A stretch of 64,000 bases of DNA, from NCBI RefSeq assembly GCF_016862375.1, contig NZ_BOMV01000082.1, positions 62,001 to 126,000 on the forward strand, in the 5' to 3' direction. Source of the DNA: Paractinoplanes rishiriensis (GTDB taxonomy: Bacteria; Actinomycetota; Actinomycetes; Mycobacteriales; Micromonosporaceae). Shown here piece by piece: positions 15,495 to 23,856 of the stretch (position 1 is its first letter; each line of letters opens with the position of its first letter). Position numbers and translations under genes: made by a program. Under the pieces are notes generated by a model that saw only the letters and a list, made by a program, of their open reading frames with translations, did no database searches and was not told where the DNA came from.

Positions 15495-17030
15495 GTGAGC
15501 GGCGGACTGCTGGTGGCCGGCACCACCTCCGACGCCGGCAAGAGTGTGCTCACCGCCGGGATCTGTCGCTGGCTGCATCGGCGGGGCGTCAAGGTCGCGC
15601 CGTTCAAGGCGCAGAACATGTCCAACAACTCCGCCGTCGTCGTCTCAGCGGACGGCCGGGGTGGTGAGCTCGGCCGTGCGCAGGCGATGCAGGCCGCGGC
15701 CGCCGGTGTCGCGCCCGACCTGCGGTTCAACCCCGTTCTGCTCAAGCCGGGGAGTGACCGCGCCAGTCAGGTCGTCCTGCTCGGCGAGGCGGTCGGCACG
15801 GTCACCGCGGGCAGCTTCCGGGAGTGGCGAGAGCGGCTGGCCGAGAGCGCGTATGCGGCTTTTGCCGAGCTTCGGGGCGAATACGACGCCGTCATCTGTG
15901 AGGGGGCCGGCAGCCCCACCGAGATCAATCTGCGGGCCGGTGACTACACCAACATGGGTCTGGCCCGGCACGCGGGACTGCCCACGATCGTGGTGGGGGA
16001 CATCGATCGGGGTGGGGTGTTCGCGGCGCTCTTCGGGACGGTGGCGCTGCTCGACGCCGCGGATCAGGCTCTGATCAGCGGGTTTGTCATCAACAAGTTT
16101 CGGGGGGACGCCGGTCTCCTGCGGCCGGGGCTTGACATGATCACCGCGGTGACCGGGCGGCCGGTGCATGGTGTGCTGCCGTTTCACCTGGACGTCTGGC
16201 TGGACGCTGAGGACTCGCTCGCGTACGGCCGCATGTTGGGACGGCCGGGACCGGCCCGGGGGAGCGAGTGGCTCCGGGTTGCCGTGGTGCGCCTGCCGCG
16301 GATCTCCAACGCCACCGACGCCGAGGCGCTCGCGGCCGAGCCGGGGGTGAGCGTGCGGCTGACCGTCGAGCCGGGCGAGATCGCGGACGCCGACCTGGTG
16401 GTGCTGCCCGGGTCGAAGGCGACGGTCAGCGACCTGGAGTGGCTGCGCAGCACCGGGCTGGCCGACGCGGTCGCCCGGCACGCGGCGGCCGGCAAACCGC
16501 TGCTCGGCATCTGCGGCGGCTTCCAGATGCTGGCCGAGTCGATCCGGGACGACGTGGAGAGCGGCCGGGGCACGGTTCCCGGCCTGGGGTTGTTGCCGGT
16601 CGGCATCGCGTTCGGGCCTCGCAAGATCTTGGCCCGCCCGGAGGGCAAAGGGCTGGGTGCGCCGGTGCGCGGCTACGAGATCCATCACGGGTACGTGTCG
16701 CGGGGTGCGCCGGAGCCGCTGCTGCACCACGCCGACGGGCGGCCCGAGGGTGCGATCGCCGGCCACGTCAGCGGCACGCACTGGCACGGCGCGTTCGAGT
16801 CCGACGAGTTCCGCCGGCGCTTCCTGACCGCGGCGGCGCGCCAAGCGGGACGGCACGGGTTCCAGGTCGCGCCGGACACCCGGTTCGCGGCGGTCCGGGA
16901 GCGGGCGCTCGACGTGCTCGGCGATCTTGTCGAGGAGCACCTGGACACCGCCGCCCTCTGGCGGCTGATCGAGAGCGGTCCGCCGACGGGCCTGCCGATA
17001 CTTCCGCCGGGTGCGCCCGATGCGCTTTAG
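15495..17030 (+). CDS. cobQ: Cobyric acid synthase CobQ
   Basis: A 511-residue cytoplasmic amidotransferase that amidates adenosylcobyrinic a,c-diamide at positions b, d, e and g. The N-terminal synthetase part has GTTSDAGKSVLTAGICRWL and PFKAQNMSNNS. The C-terminal glutaminase keeps its nucleophile Cys in LLGICGGFQML and the terminal His in SGTHWHGAFES. GTG at 15495 gives the normal family N-terminus; the in-frame upstream ORF lies in the structured gap and is rejected. It overlaps the kinase-like gene by 11 bp. Confidence 0.96.
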   Translation: MSGGLLVAGTTSDAGKSVLTAGICRWLHRRGVKVAPFKAQNMSNNSAVVVSADGRGGELGRAQAMQAAAAGVAPDLRFNPVLLKPGSDRASQVVLLGEAVGTVTAGSFREWRERLAESAYAAFAELRGEYDAVICEGAGSPTEINLRAGDYTNMGLARHAGLPTIVVGDIDRGGVFAALFGTVALLDAADQALISGFVINKFRGDAGLLRPGLDMITAVTGRPVHGVLPFHLDVWLDAEDSLAYGRMLGRPGPARGSEWLRVAVVRLPRISNATDAEALAAEPGVSVRLTVEPGEIADADLVVLPGSKATVSDLEWLRSTGLADAVARHAAAGKPLLGICGGFQMLAESIRDDVESGRGTVPGLGLLPVGIAFGPRKILARPEGKGLGAPVRGYEIHHGYVSRGAPEPLLHHADGRPEGAIAGHVSGTHWHGAFESDEFRRRFLTAAARQAGRHGFQVAPDTRFAAVRERALDVLGDLVEEHLDTAALWRLIESGPPTGLPILPPGAPDAL

Positions 17031-17637
17031 GCAGACGTACGCCGACCTGGCCGCGACCGTGCTGAGCCGGCCACCCCGGCTGGGCCGCACCCGGCTGGTC
17101 GCGGTCGACGGGGGCAGCGGCGCCGGCAAGACGTCGTTCGCGCTGCGGCTGGCCAAGCAGCTGGACGCGCCCGTGGTGCACACCGACGACCTGCTCGACG
17201 GCTGGGACGACCAGTTCACCTTCTGGGAGCGGCTGGAGCGTCAGGTGCTCGGGCCGGTGCGACGGGGCGAACGCGCCACCTACCTGCGCTACCGGTGGGA
17301 TCGGGGTGAGTTCGCCGGTCCGCCGCTGACCGTCGGCCCGGCCCCCGGCGTACTGCTGCTGGAAGGAGTGAGCGCCGCCAGGCGTGAGATCCGCGCCGAG
17401 CTGAGTTTTTCGGTGTTCGTGACGGCATCGCCGGATCTCCGGTTGGCGCGGGCGCTCGCCCGGGACGGCGACGACAGCCTTGCTTTCCGGGCGTACCTTG
17501 AGCGTTGGCGTGCTGCCGAGGACAGGCACTTCGCCGAGGACCAGACCGCCGCGGCTGCCGACCTGGTGGTGGATGGCGCGGCGGGCGTGAGCGACGACCG
17601 CTTTGCCCGTCTGGGCATGCCTGAGGAGGGCACATGA
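17020..17637 (+). CDS. P-loop uridine-kinase-like protein
   Basis: A 205-residue cytoplasmic NTPase. Walker A is DGGSGAGKTSFALRL at about 30-44, followed by the kinase-like acceptor region HTDDLLDGWD and GVLLLEGVSA in the Walker B position. It resembles actinobacterial uridine kinase/(d)NMP kinase-like proteins. It is not CobU/CobP, whose P-loop is different. The substrate is unknown. ATG at 17020 is preferred over GTG at 17011. It overlaps cobQ by 11 bp and the protease gene by 4 bp, so it is co-transcribed. Confidence 0.82.
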   Translation: MRFRQTYADLAATVLSRPPRLGRTRLVAVDGGSGAGKTSFALRLAKQLDAPVVHTDDLLDGWDDQFTFWERLERQVLGPVRRGERATYLRYRWDRGEFAGPPLTVGPAPGVLLLEGVSAARREIRAELSFSVFVTASPDLRLARALARDGDDSLAFRAYLERWRAAEDRHFAEDQTAAAADLVVDGAAGVSDDRFARLGMPEEGT

Positions 17638-18704
17638 CGACCGACGAGGAAAACCGGCCGGTGCGCAGGCGGGTCACGCTGACCGGCATCAGCTCGCGGG
17701 CCTGGGAGCACCCGGCCGACCGTGGCGCCCTGACCGCGCTGCGCGAGCTGCGCGGCTTCGACGACGTGGTCAAGGCGTTCTTCGGCATGTGGAACGAGCG
17801 CGGCTTCCGACTGCAGTTCCTGGCCGGCTCGATCCGCGTCGACCACCGGCAGTACCCGCGCGTCTACCAGCGCTTCACCGAGGCCGCCGCCACGCTCGAC
17901 GTGGCCGAGCTGCCCGAGCTGTACGTGAGCCAGTCGCCGATCATCAACGGCCAGGCGATCGGCCTCGACAAGCCGTTCATCGTGATCACCACGGCCGCGG
18001 TGGAAAAGCTGGACGACGACGAGCTGCGCGCCCTGCTCGGGCACGAGCTGGGTCACGTCCGCAGCGGCCACGCGGTCTACAAGACGATCATGATGATCCT
18101 CACCCGGTGGACCGCCAGCATCGCCTGGCTGCCGATCGGCGCCATCGCGCTGCGGGCGATCATCGCGGCGATGATGGAGTGGTGGCGCAAGGCCGAGCTG
18201 TCCGCCGACCGGGCCGGCCTGCTCGCCGGCCAGGATCCGGCCGCCTCGACCCGGCTGCTGATGAAACTGGCCGGCGGCGGCGACCTGTCCCAGATCGACA
18301 CGGCCGCGTTCCTCGAGCAGGCCGCCGAGTACGAGGGCGGCGGCGACCTGCGGGACAGCATCCACAAGATCGGCCTGGTCGCCTGGAGCACCCACCCGGT
18401 GCCGGTGGCCCGGGCCGCCGAGCTGCGCAAATGGATCGACGCGGGTGACTACGCGCGGATTCTCGGCGGTGACTACCCGCGGCGCGACTCGGACGGCAAC
18501 GCCTCGGTCACCGACGACGTCAAGGCGGCCGCCAACTCGTACCGGGAGACCTTCGCCAACTCGCAGGACCCGCTGATCGGGGTGCTGCGCAAGCTCGGCG
18601 ACGGCACCGCCGACCTGGCCGCCACGGCGGCCCGCGGCGCCCGCTCGTGGGCGTCCGGACGGGGCCGGCGCGACGACGATTCGGAGGGCGGCAGCACCGC
18701 CTAG
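17634..18704 (+). CDS. M48-family metallopeptidase
   Basis: A 356-residue zinc protease. The zinc motif HELGH is in LLGHELGHVRSGHAVYK near 143-147, a hydrophobic segment lies at about 158-185 (TRWTASIAWLPIGAIALRAIIAAMM), and a third ligand candidate is in RKAELSADRAG. Related HtpX/YfgC-like proteases clear misfolded membrane proteins. No signal peptide is seen, so the protease face is probably cytoplasmic. The start overlaps the kinase-like stop as ATGA. The C-terminal 60 residues are basic and low-complexity. Confidence 0.9.
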   Translation: MTTDEENRPVRRRVTLTGISSRAWEHPADRGALTALRELRGFDDVVKAFFGMWNERGFRLQFLAGSIRVDHRQYPRVYQRFTEAAATLDVAELPELYVSQSPIINGQAIGLDKPFIVITTAAVEKLDDDELRALLGHELGHVRSGHAVYKTIMMILTRWTASIAWLPIGAIALRAIIAAMMEWWRKAELSADRAGLLAGQDPAASTRLLMKLAGGGDLSQIDTAAFLEQAAEYEGGGDLRDSIHKIGLVAWSTHPVPVARAAELRKWIDAGDYARILGGDYPRRDSDGNASVTDDVKAAANSYRETFANSQDPLIGVLRKLGDGTADLAATAARGARSWASGRGRRDDDSEGGSTA

Positions 18705-18713
18705 GATCGGTTC

Positions 18714-20066
18714 ATGAGCTTGAGCGAATCCGATCTGCGTGCCGCGATCGCCCGCGAGATGCCCGGGGTCCGCGCCGACCTGGAACGGCTGGTCCGGATC
18801 CCCGGCATCGCCTTCGAGGGCTTCGACCACACCCAGGTCGAACGGTCCGCCGAGGCGGTCGCCGAGCTGCTGCGCGGGTGCGACCTCGACACCCAGATCG
18901 TGCGGCACGGCGGCCAGCCCGCCGTGATCGGTCGCCGGCCGGCGCCGCCCGGCGCGCCGACCGTGCTGCTCTACGCCCACCACGACGTGCAGCCCACCGG
19001 CGACGTGTCGCGGTGGACCAGCGACCCGTTCGAGCCGGTCGAGCGCGACGGCCGCCTCTACGGCCGGGGTGCCGTCGACGACAAGGCGGGGGTGATGGCG
19101 CACGTGGCTGCCCTGCGCGCGTACGGCGACCAGCTGCCGGTCGGCGTGGTCGTCTTCGTCGAGGGCGAGGAGGAGTACGGTTCCGACTCGCTCAACGACA
19201 TCCTCGCGGCGCACACCGACGAGCTGCGCTCCGACGTGATCGTGATCGCCGACTCCGGCAACTGGGACATCGGCCAGCCGGCGCTGACCACCTCGCTGCG
19301 CGGCCTGGTCAACCTGTTCGTCGAGGTCAAGGTGCTCCGGAGCGCGGTGCACAGCGGCATGTTCGGCGGCCCGCTGCCGGACGCGCTGATGACCCTGGCC
19401 CGGCTGCTGGCGACCCTGCACGACGATCAGGGCGAGGTCGCGGTCGACGGCCTGATCGGTCGGGAGGGCGCCAGCGTCGACTACCCGGAGGACAGGTTCC
19501 GGCATGAGGGCGGCGTCCTCGACGGGGTCCGGCTGATCGGCAAGGGCTCGATCACCGACCGCTGCTGGACCAAGCCGGCCATCTCGGTGCTCGGCATCGA
19601 CGCGCCTCGCACGTTCGAGGCGGCCAACGCTCTCCAGCCCACCGCAAAAGCAAAGATTGGCGTACGCGTGGCGCCCGGCGACGATCCCAAGTCGGTGTAC
19701 GCGGCGGTGCGCAGTCACCTGGAGAAATTCGTGTCGTGGGGCGCCCACGTCGAGGTGACTCTGGAGAGCGACGGCAACCCCTGCGTGATCGACGCGACCG
19801 GACCGGCCTACGACGCCGCGCGCGCCGCGTTCGCCTCGGCCTGGGACGGCGTGGCACCGGTGGACATGGGCGTGGGCGGCTCGATCCCGTTCATCGCGAC
19901 GTTCCAGGAACTGTTCCCGCAGGCCGCGATCCTGGTGACCGGCGTCGAAGACCCGCAGTCCGGCGCGCACGGACCGGACGAGAGCCTGCACCTGGGCGAG
20001 TTCGAGCGGGTCTGCGTGGCCGAGGCGCTGCTGCTGCGCAACGTGGCGGAGGCGCTGACGAGTTAG
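18714..20066 (+). CDS. M20-family dipeptidase/metallopeptidase
   Basis: A 450-residue cytosolic peptidase. The first zinc motif is LLYAHHDVQP (about 83-92), the bridging Asp is in GRGAVDDKAG, the catalytic Glu pair in VEGEEEYGSDS, and a late His ligand in SGAHGPDESLHLGEF. A dimerisation domain is inserted at about 205-320. It resembles carnosinase/DapE-like dipeptidases of actinobacteria. It starts 9 bp after the M48 gene and ends 13 bp before a monooxygenase, so the row from cobQ onward is probably one transcript. Confidence 0.92.
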   Translation: MSLSESDLRAAIAREMPGVRADLERLVRIPGIAFEGFDHTQVERSAEAVAELLRGCDLDTQIVRHGGQPAVIGRRPAPPGAPTVLLYAHHDVQPTGDVSRWTSDPFEPVERDGRLYGRGAVDDKAGVMAHVAALRAYGDQLPVGVVVFVEGEEEYGSDSLNDILAAHTDELRSDVIVIADSGNWDIGQPALTTSLRGLVNLFVEVKVLRSAVHSGMFGGPLPDALMTLARLLATLHDDQGEVAVDGLIGREGASVDYPEDRFRHEGGVLDGVRLIGKGSITDRCWTKPAISVLGIDAPRTFEAANALQPTAKAKIGVRVAPGDDPKSVYAAVRSHLEKFVSWGAHVEVTLESDGNPCVIDATGPAYDAARAAFASAWDGVAPVDMGVGGSIPFIATFQELFPQAAILVTGVEDPQSGAHGPDESLHLGEFERVCVAEALLLRNVAEALTS

Positions 20067-20079
20067 GAGGCGGTCGACG

Positions 20080-21555
20080 ATGGCCGACCTGACGTGTGAC
20101 GTCCTCGTGGTGGGCGCCGGTCCCACCGGGCTGATGCTGGCCAACTGGCTGGTCAAGCTCGGTGTCGACGTGATCCTGGTGGACGGCAAGGACGGGCCCA
20201 CCCGGGAGTCCCGCGCGCTCGTGGTGCAGGCCCGCAGCCTGGAGATCTACGACCAGCTGGGGGTCGGTGACCTGGTGCTGGCCGCTGCCCGGCGGGCCGA
20301 CGGCCTGTCGCCCGGCTTCCTCGACCGGGTGTTCGGCCGCGTCCCGATCGGCGCGCTCGGCCGGAACGTGACGCCGCATCCGTACCTGGAAGTCCTGGAG
20401 CAGAGCCGCAACGAGGAGATCCTCTACGAGAATCTGCAGAAGCTCGGGCTGGACGTGCGCTGGGAAACGCCGGTCACCGCGGTCACCCAGACCGAGGAGG
20501 GCATCGAGGCCAAGGTCGGCAACGACACCGTACGCGCGCGCTTCTGCGTCGGCTGCGACGGCTCCAACTCGGCCATCCGCCGCTACCGCCGCATCGACTT
20601 CGAGGGCACCACCAACCCGCACCGGTTCTACGTGCTCGACGCCGTGGCCGCGGCCGGCCTGGTGGAGGGCGCGGTGAACGCCCGCCCCGGCGGCGACGAC
20701 TTCATGCTGGCGTTCCCGATGAAGGGCCGCGGCCACTGGCGCCTGATCGGCCTGGTCCGCGACGAGGACGGCAACCGCGATCTCACCGAGGAGGACGTAC
20801 GCCCGAAGCTGCGCCGCTTCGCGGTGACCTACGACCACTCCCGCTGGTTCGCGACATACCGGGTCCACCACCGGATAGCCGCCGCGTTCCGGGACGGCCC
20901 GTTCTTCCTCTGCGGCGACGCGGCCCACGTGCACTCCCCGGTCGGCGCGCAAGGCATGAACACCGGCCTGCAGGACGCCCACAACCTGGCCTTCAAGCTG
21001 GCCGACGTCGTACAGGGCCGCCGCCGCGACCGTTGGCTGGACCGCTACGAGGCCGAACGCCGCCCGGTGGCCAAGCGCCTGGTAAGCACCACCGACCGCC
21101 TCTTCGCCGCGATCACGTCCCAGACGGCGTTCGCCCGAGCCCTGCGCCGCCTCGTGGTGCCGATGCTGGCCCCGGTGGCGGTCCGCGGTTTGCCCCGCAC
21201 GAGCGGCGGCGGCAGACTCTTTCAATACCTGTCCCAGATCCGCATCCACTACTGGATGACCCCGGGCGCCGAACAGGCGGCGGGCGGCCGCCGGGGTCCG
21301 GTGGTGGGCCGCCGCCTGCCGTGGGCGGGCGACAATTTCGCGGCGCTGCGCTCCTTGCAGTGGCAGGTTCACGCCTACGGCGGCGTGACCGCGGCCGAGG
21401 TCCCCGACGTGGGAGTGCCGGTCCACGTGTTCCCGCCGGCACCGAGGACCCTGTTGCGCCCGGGCCACCTCTACCTGGTGCGTCCCGACGGCTTCGTAGC
21501 CGCCGAGTCAACCCCGAAGGACGCGCTGCGAGACTTCCCGCCCCTGATGTCCTGA
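20080..21555 (+). CDS. FAD-dependent aromatic hydroxylase (class A flavoprotein)
   Basis: A 491-residue NAD(P)H- and FAD-dependent monooxygenase. The dinucleotide fold is VVGAGPTGLMLANWL at about 9-23, the DG motif is VGCDGSNSAIRR, and the GD motif GDAAHVHSPVGAQGMNTGLQD. It belongs with the phenol/polyketide hydroxylases (FAD_binding_3), which hydroxylate aromatic substrates. The substrate is unknown, and no catabolic or polyketide cluster is adjacent. TTAGGAGG stands before the ATG. Confidence 0.9.
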   Translation: MADLTCDVLVVGAGPTGLMLANWLVKLGVDVILVDGKDGPTRESRALVVQARSLEIYDQLGVGDLVLAAARRADGLSPGFLDRVFGRVPIGALGRNVTPHPYLEVLEQSRNEEILYENLQKLGLDVRWETPVTAVTQTEEGIEAKVGNDTVRARFCVGCDGSNSAIRRYRRIDFEGTTNPHRFYVLDAVAAAGLVEGAVNARPGGDDFMLAFPMKGRGHWRLIGLVRDEDGNRDLTEEDVRPKLRRFAVTYDHSRWFATYRVHHRIAAAFRDGPFFLCGDAAHVHSPVGAQGMNTGLQDAHNLAFKLADVVQGRRRDRWLDRYEAERRPVAKRLVSTTDRLFAAITSQTAFARALRRLVVPMLAPVAVRGLPRTSGGGRLFQYLSQIRIHYWMTPGAEQAAGGRRGPVVGRRLPWAGDNFAALRSLQWQVHAYGGVTAAEVPDVGVPVHVFPPAPRTLLRPGHLYLVRPDGFVAAESTPKDALRDFPPLMS

Positions 21556-21639
21556 CGCCCTTGGCGTCCCCGCGAACGGGACAGCCCCGAACACCTCAGC
21601 CGCAGTCCCACATCGTGGCCGCCGGCTGCGCGACCGGGC

Positions 21640-23745
21640 TTAAGACGCGGTGATGTCGGCGGTGTCGGCCAGGCCGCGAGCCTCGAAGCCGGGGATCTCG
21701 CGTTCGGAAGTGCCGCCCGGCGTGTTCATTGCCGGCGGCTGGCCGCCGGCAATCGGCATCGACCCGGCGCTGTGACCGTGCGGGGCCGGTCCGTATGGCG
21801 AATGCGGCCCCGGCCCGCCCGGCTGGCCGAGCGGGCCGGATCCGCTCTGGCCGAGCGATCCGGGTCCGCTTTGACCATGTGATCCGGGTCCGCCCTGGCC
21901 GAGCGATCCGGGTCCGCTCTGGCCGTGCGAGACCGGAACCGGCCCGCCCTGGCCATAGGGTTGCGGCGGATGGGCGCCGGGTAAGCCCGCGGCTTCGTGC
22001 GGGATCGCGCCGGACTCGTGTGGGCCCGGGCCGAAGAACGGTGCGTGCGGACCCGGTGGGCCCGCCTGGCCGTGCGGCATCTGCTGTGGATGGGGCAGAA
22101 CCGGCGAGCCGGGCTGACCGTACTGCCCGGGGGATCCGTGTGGGCCGCCCTGCATGGACGGGGAGCCGGCCGGTGCGTGCGGCACACCCGACGCCACCGG
22201 GCCGGCCGGCTGCAGGTGGGGGACGCCCGATGCCACCGGCAGCGGCTGGGTGTGGCCGGTCGGGCGGGCGTCGTTTGCCACGAAGGGCACGCCGGAGATC
22301 ACTACCGGGGGGCCGTACGGGCCGGGCGGCGGAACCGGCACCGGCTGGCCGTGCGGGATGGGGCCGGGCTGCTGGCCGGGCACGCCGCCGGGGCCGGCGA
22401 TGGCTGCTGCTACGACGCGCTTGGCGATCTCGGGGGCGGCGGCCCAGTGCAGGCCCAGCTGGGATGCGTGCACCTGGCGCCAGACGAAGCCCTCGGGGTT
22501 GCCGCCCGACCAGGTCCAGGCCGGTACGGCGCCGGCGCGCGGGGTGACTATGGCGCGGTGCTGCTTGTACCCGGTGATCCGGGCGCCGGCTGGAGCGAGC
22601 GGTGACGTGGTCGGGGCGGTCGCCTCGCGGTAGCCGGCCACGGTCTGGTCGCCGGTGATCGCGGACGCGTCCAGCACCGCGCACATCGGCCGGCCGTCGA
22701 AGTCGCGACCCAGCCAGGGGAGGGCCACCCCCTCGGCGACCACCGGCCAGCCGTCGTGGGCGAACTTCGCGACCGCGTTGCAGAGCCGCCGATTGGCCGA
22801 CAGCTCCTCGGCGTACCCCTCTGGCAGGCCGGCACCGACGATGAGCGCGCGCGTGCCCGCCGGGAGCGACTCATCACGCAGCGGATCGACGACGGCGACG
22901 TCCGCGCCGGCTGCGGTGAGGAGTTCGGCCGTTTCGACGTACGTGTACGGAGCCCCCGCACCACCCGCGAGCGCGACCAGCGGACGCTGGTCGAACCCCT
23001 CGCCACCCACCGCCTCGGACGGAGTCCAGATCGGGCCGGGCAGCGCCGGCGCCGAGCCGGCCAGGGCCATCAGGCGCTCCAGGTCGAGCCCGCCGGCGAC
23101 CGCCTCGCCCAGCCGGCGCACGGCCCGGCTCGCCTCGACCGTGCGGTGCGCGACCGGAACCGGGCCGTGCGCGCGGGCCGGTAGGACGTTCGGCAGGTCG
23201 CCGCGGCGCAGCGCGCCCAGCACCGGCATGCCGATGTCGTCGAGGGCAGTACGCAGCATCTGCTCGTGCCGCGGCGAGGCGACCCGGTTGAGGATGACGC
23301 CGCCCAGGTGGACCATCTCGTCGAACATCCGGAAGCCGTGCACCAGCGCGGCCAGCGAGTGACCCATGGCGGCGACGTCCACGACCAGCACCACGGGGGC
23401 GCGCAGCGTGGCGGCCACCGCGGCTGTGCCGTCGAGTTCGGGCTGTCCGGTGAGCGAGTCGAACAGGCCCATGGCGCCCTCGATCACGGAGAGTTGCGCT
23501 CCGGACGCACCGTGCGCGAAGAGCGGCGCGATGCGCTGGGCGCCCACCAGGCGCGGATCGAGGTTGCGGCCGGGCCGGCCGGCGGCGAGTCCCAGGTACG
23601 CGGCGTCGGTGTGGTCCGGTCCGACCTTGAACCCGGCCGCCTGGACGCCACGAGCCGCGGCAGCCGCGAGCAGACCGACGGCTATCGCGGTCTTTCCGTG
23701 CCCCGATGAGGGCGCGCTCACGACCAGACGGGGCTGGGCGCTCAT
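21640..23745 (-). CDS. cobB: Cobyrinic acid a,c-diamide synthase CobB with degenerate glutaminase site and long Pro/Gly tail
   Basis: A 701-residue protein; the family is usually about 450-470. The N-terminal synthetase domain is intact, with P-loop SAPSSGHGKTAIAVGLL, then GFKVGPDHTDAAYLG and SVIEGAMGLFDS. In the glutaminase domain the expected AEC-x-G nucleophile reads VVAEGVALPWLG, with Gly339 in place of Cys; the late HASQLGLHW remains. From about residue 455 the chain is a Pro/Gly/His/Gln-rich tail with GPGSLGQ-type repeats. ATG at 23745 (second of two) fits GGGAGA best. It may use free ammonia or a partner glutaminase; that is inference. Confidence 0.88.
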   Translation of the reverse strand: MSAQPRLVVSAPSSGHGKTAIAVGLLAAAAARGVQAAGFKVGPDHTDAAYLGLAAGRPGRNLDPRLVGAQRIAPLFAHGASGAQLSVIEGAMGLFDSLTGQPELDGTAAVAATLRAPVVLVVDVAAMGHSLAALVHGFRMFDEMVHLGGVILNRVASPRHEQMLRTALDDIGMPVLGALRRGDLPNVLPARAHGPVPVAHRTVEASRAVRRLGEAVAGGLDLERLMALAGSAPALPGPIWTPSEAVGGEGFDQRPLVALAGGAGAPYTYVETAELLTAAGADVAVVDPLRDESLPAGTRALIVGAGLPEGYAEELSANRRLCNAVAKFAHDGWPVVAEGVALPWLGRDFDGRPMCAVLDASAITGDQTVAGYREATAPTTSPLAPAGARITGYKQHRAIVTPRAGAVPAWTWSGGNPEGFVWRQVHASQLGLHWAAAPEIAKRVVAAAIAGPGGVPGQQPGPIPHGQPVPVPPPGPYGPPVVISGVPFVANDARPTGHTQPLPVASGVPHLQPAGPVASGVPHAPAGSPSMQGGPHGSPGQYGQPGSPVLPHPQQMPHGQAGPPGPHAPFFGPGPHESGAIPHEAAGLPGAHPPQPYGQGGPVPVSHGQSGPGSLGQGGPGSHGQSGPGSLGQSGSGPLGQPGGPGPHSPYGPAPHGHSAGSMPIAGGQPPAMNTPGGTSEREIPGFEARGLADTADITAS
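21790..21950 (-). repeat. Degenerate repeats encoding GPGSLGQ-type units in the cobB tail
   Basis: Several imperfect 30-bp units in CTGGCCGAGCGATCCGGGTC-like form run through the 3' part of cobB. They encode SGPGSLGQ, GGPGSHGQ and close variants. Being in frame and Gly/Pro-rich, they make a disordered tail. The boundaries are approximate. Confidence 0.75.
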
Positions 23746-23856
23746 CATGGTCTCCCGTGGCTTACGAACGAAGGCGGTGCACGTGAACATGCCCGCCGGT
23801 TGGGCACAGTACCTGGCTTCGGCGGACGCTACCTGGTGGCCGGGTAGCCTCGGGGG

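Noticed and set aside
17020..17637. CobU/CobP kinase, given the position after cobQ
   Set aside because: The P-loop context (DGGSGAGKTS) and later motifs fit uridine-kinase-like proteins, not the bifunctional CobU family.
17289..20201. A 970-codon minus-strand open frame opposite the M48 and M20 peptidase genes
   Set aside because: Opposite-strand shadow. The plus-strand products carry clear catalytic motifs and overlaps, whereas this frame shows only low-complexity sequence.
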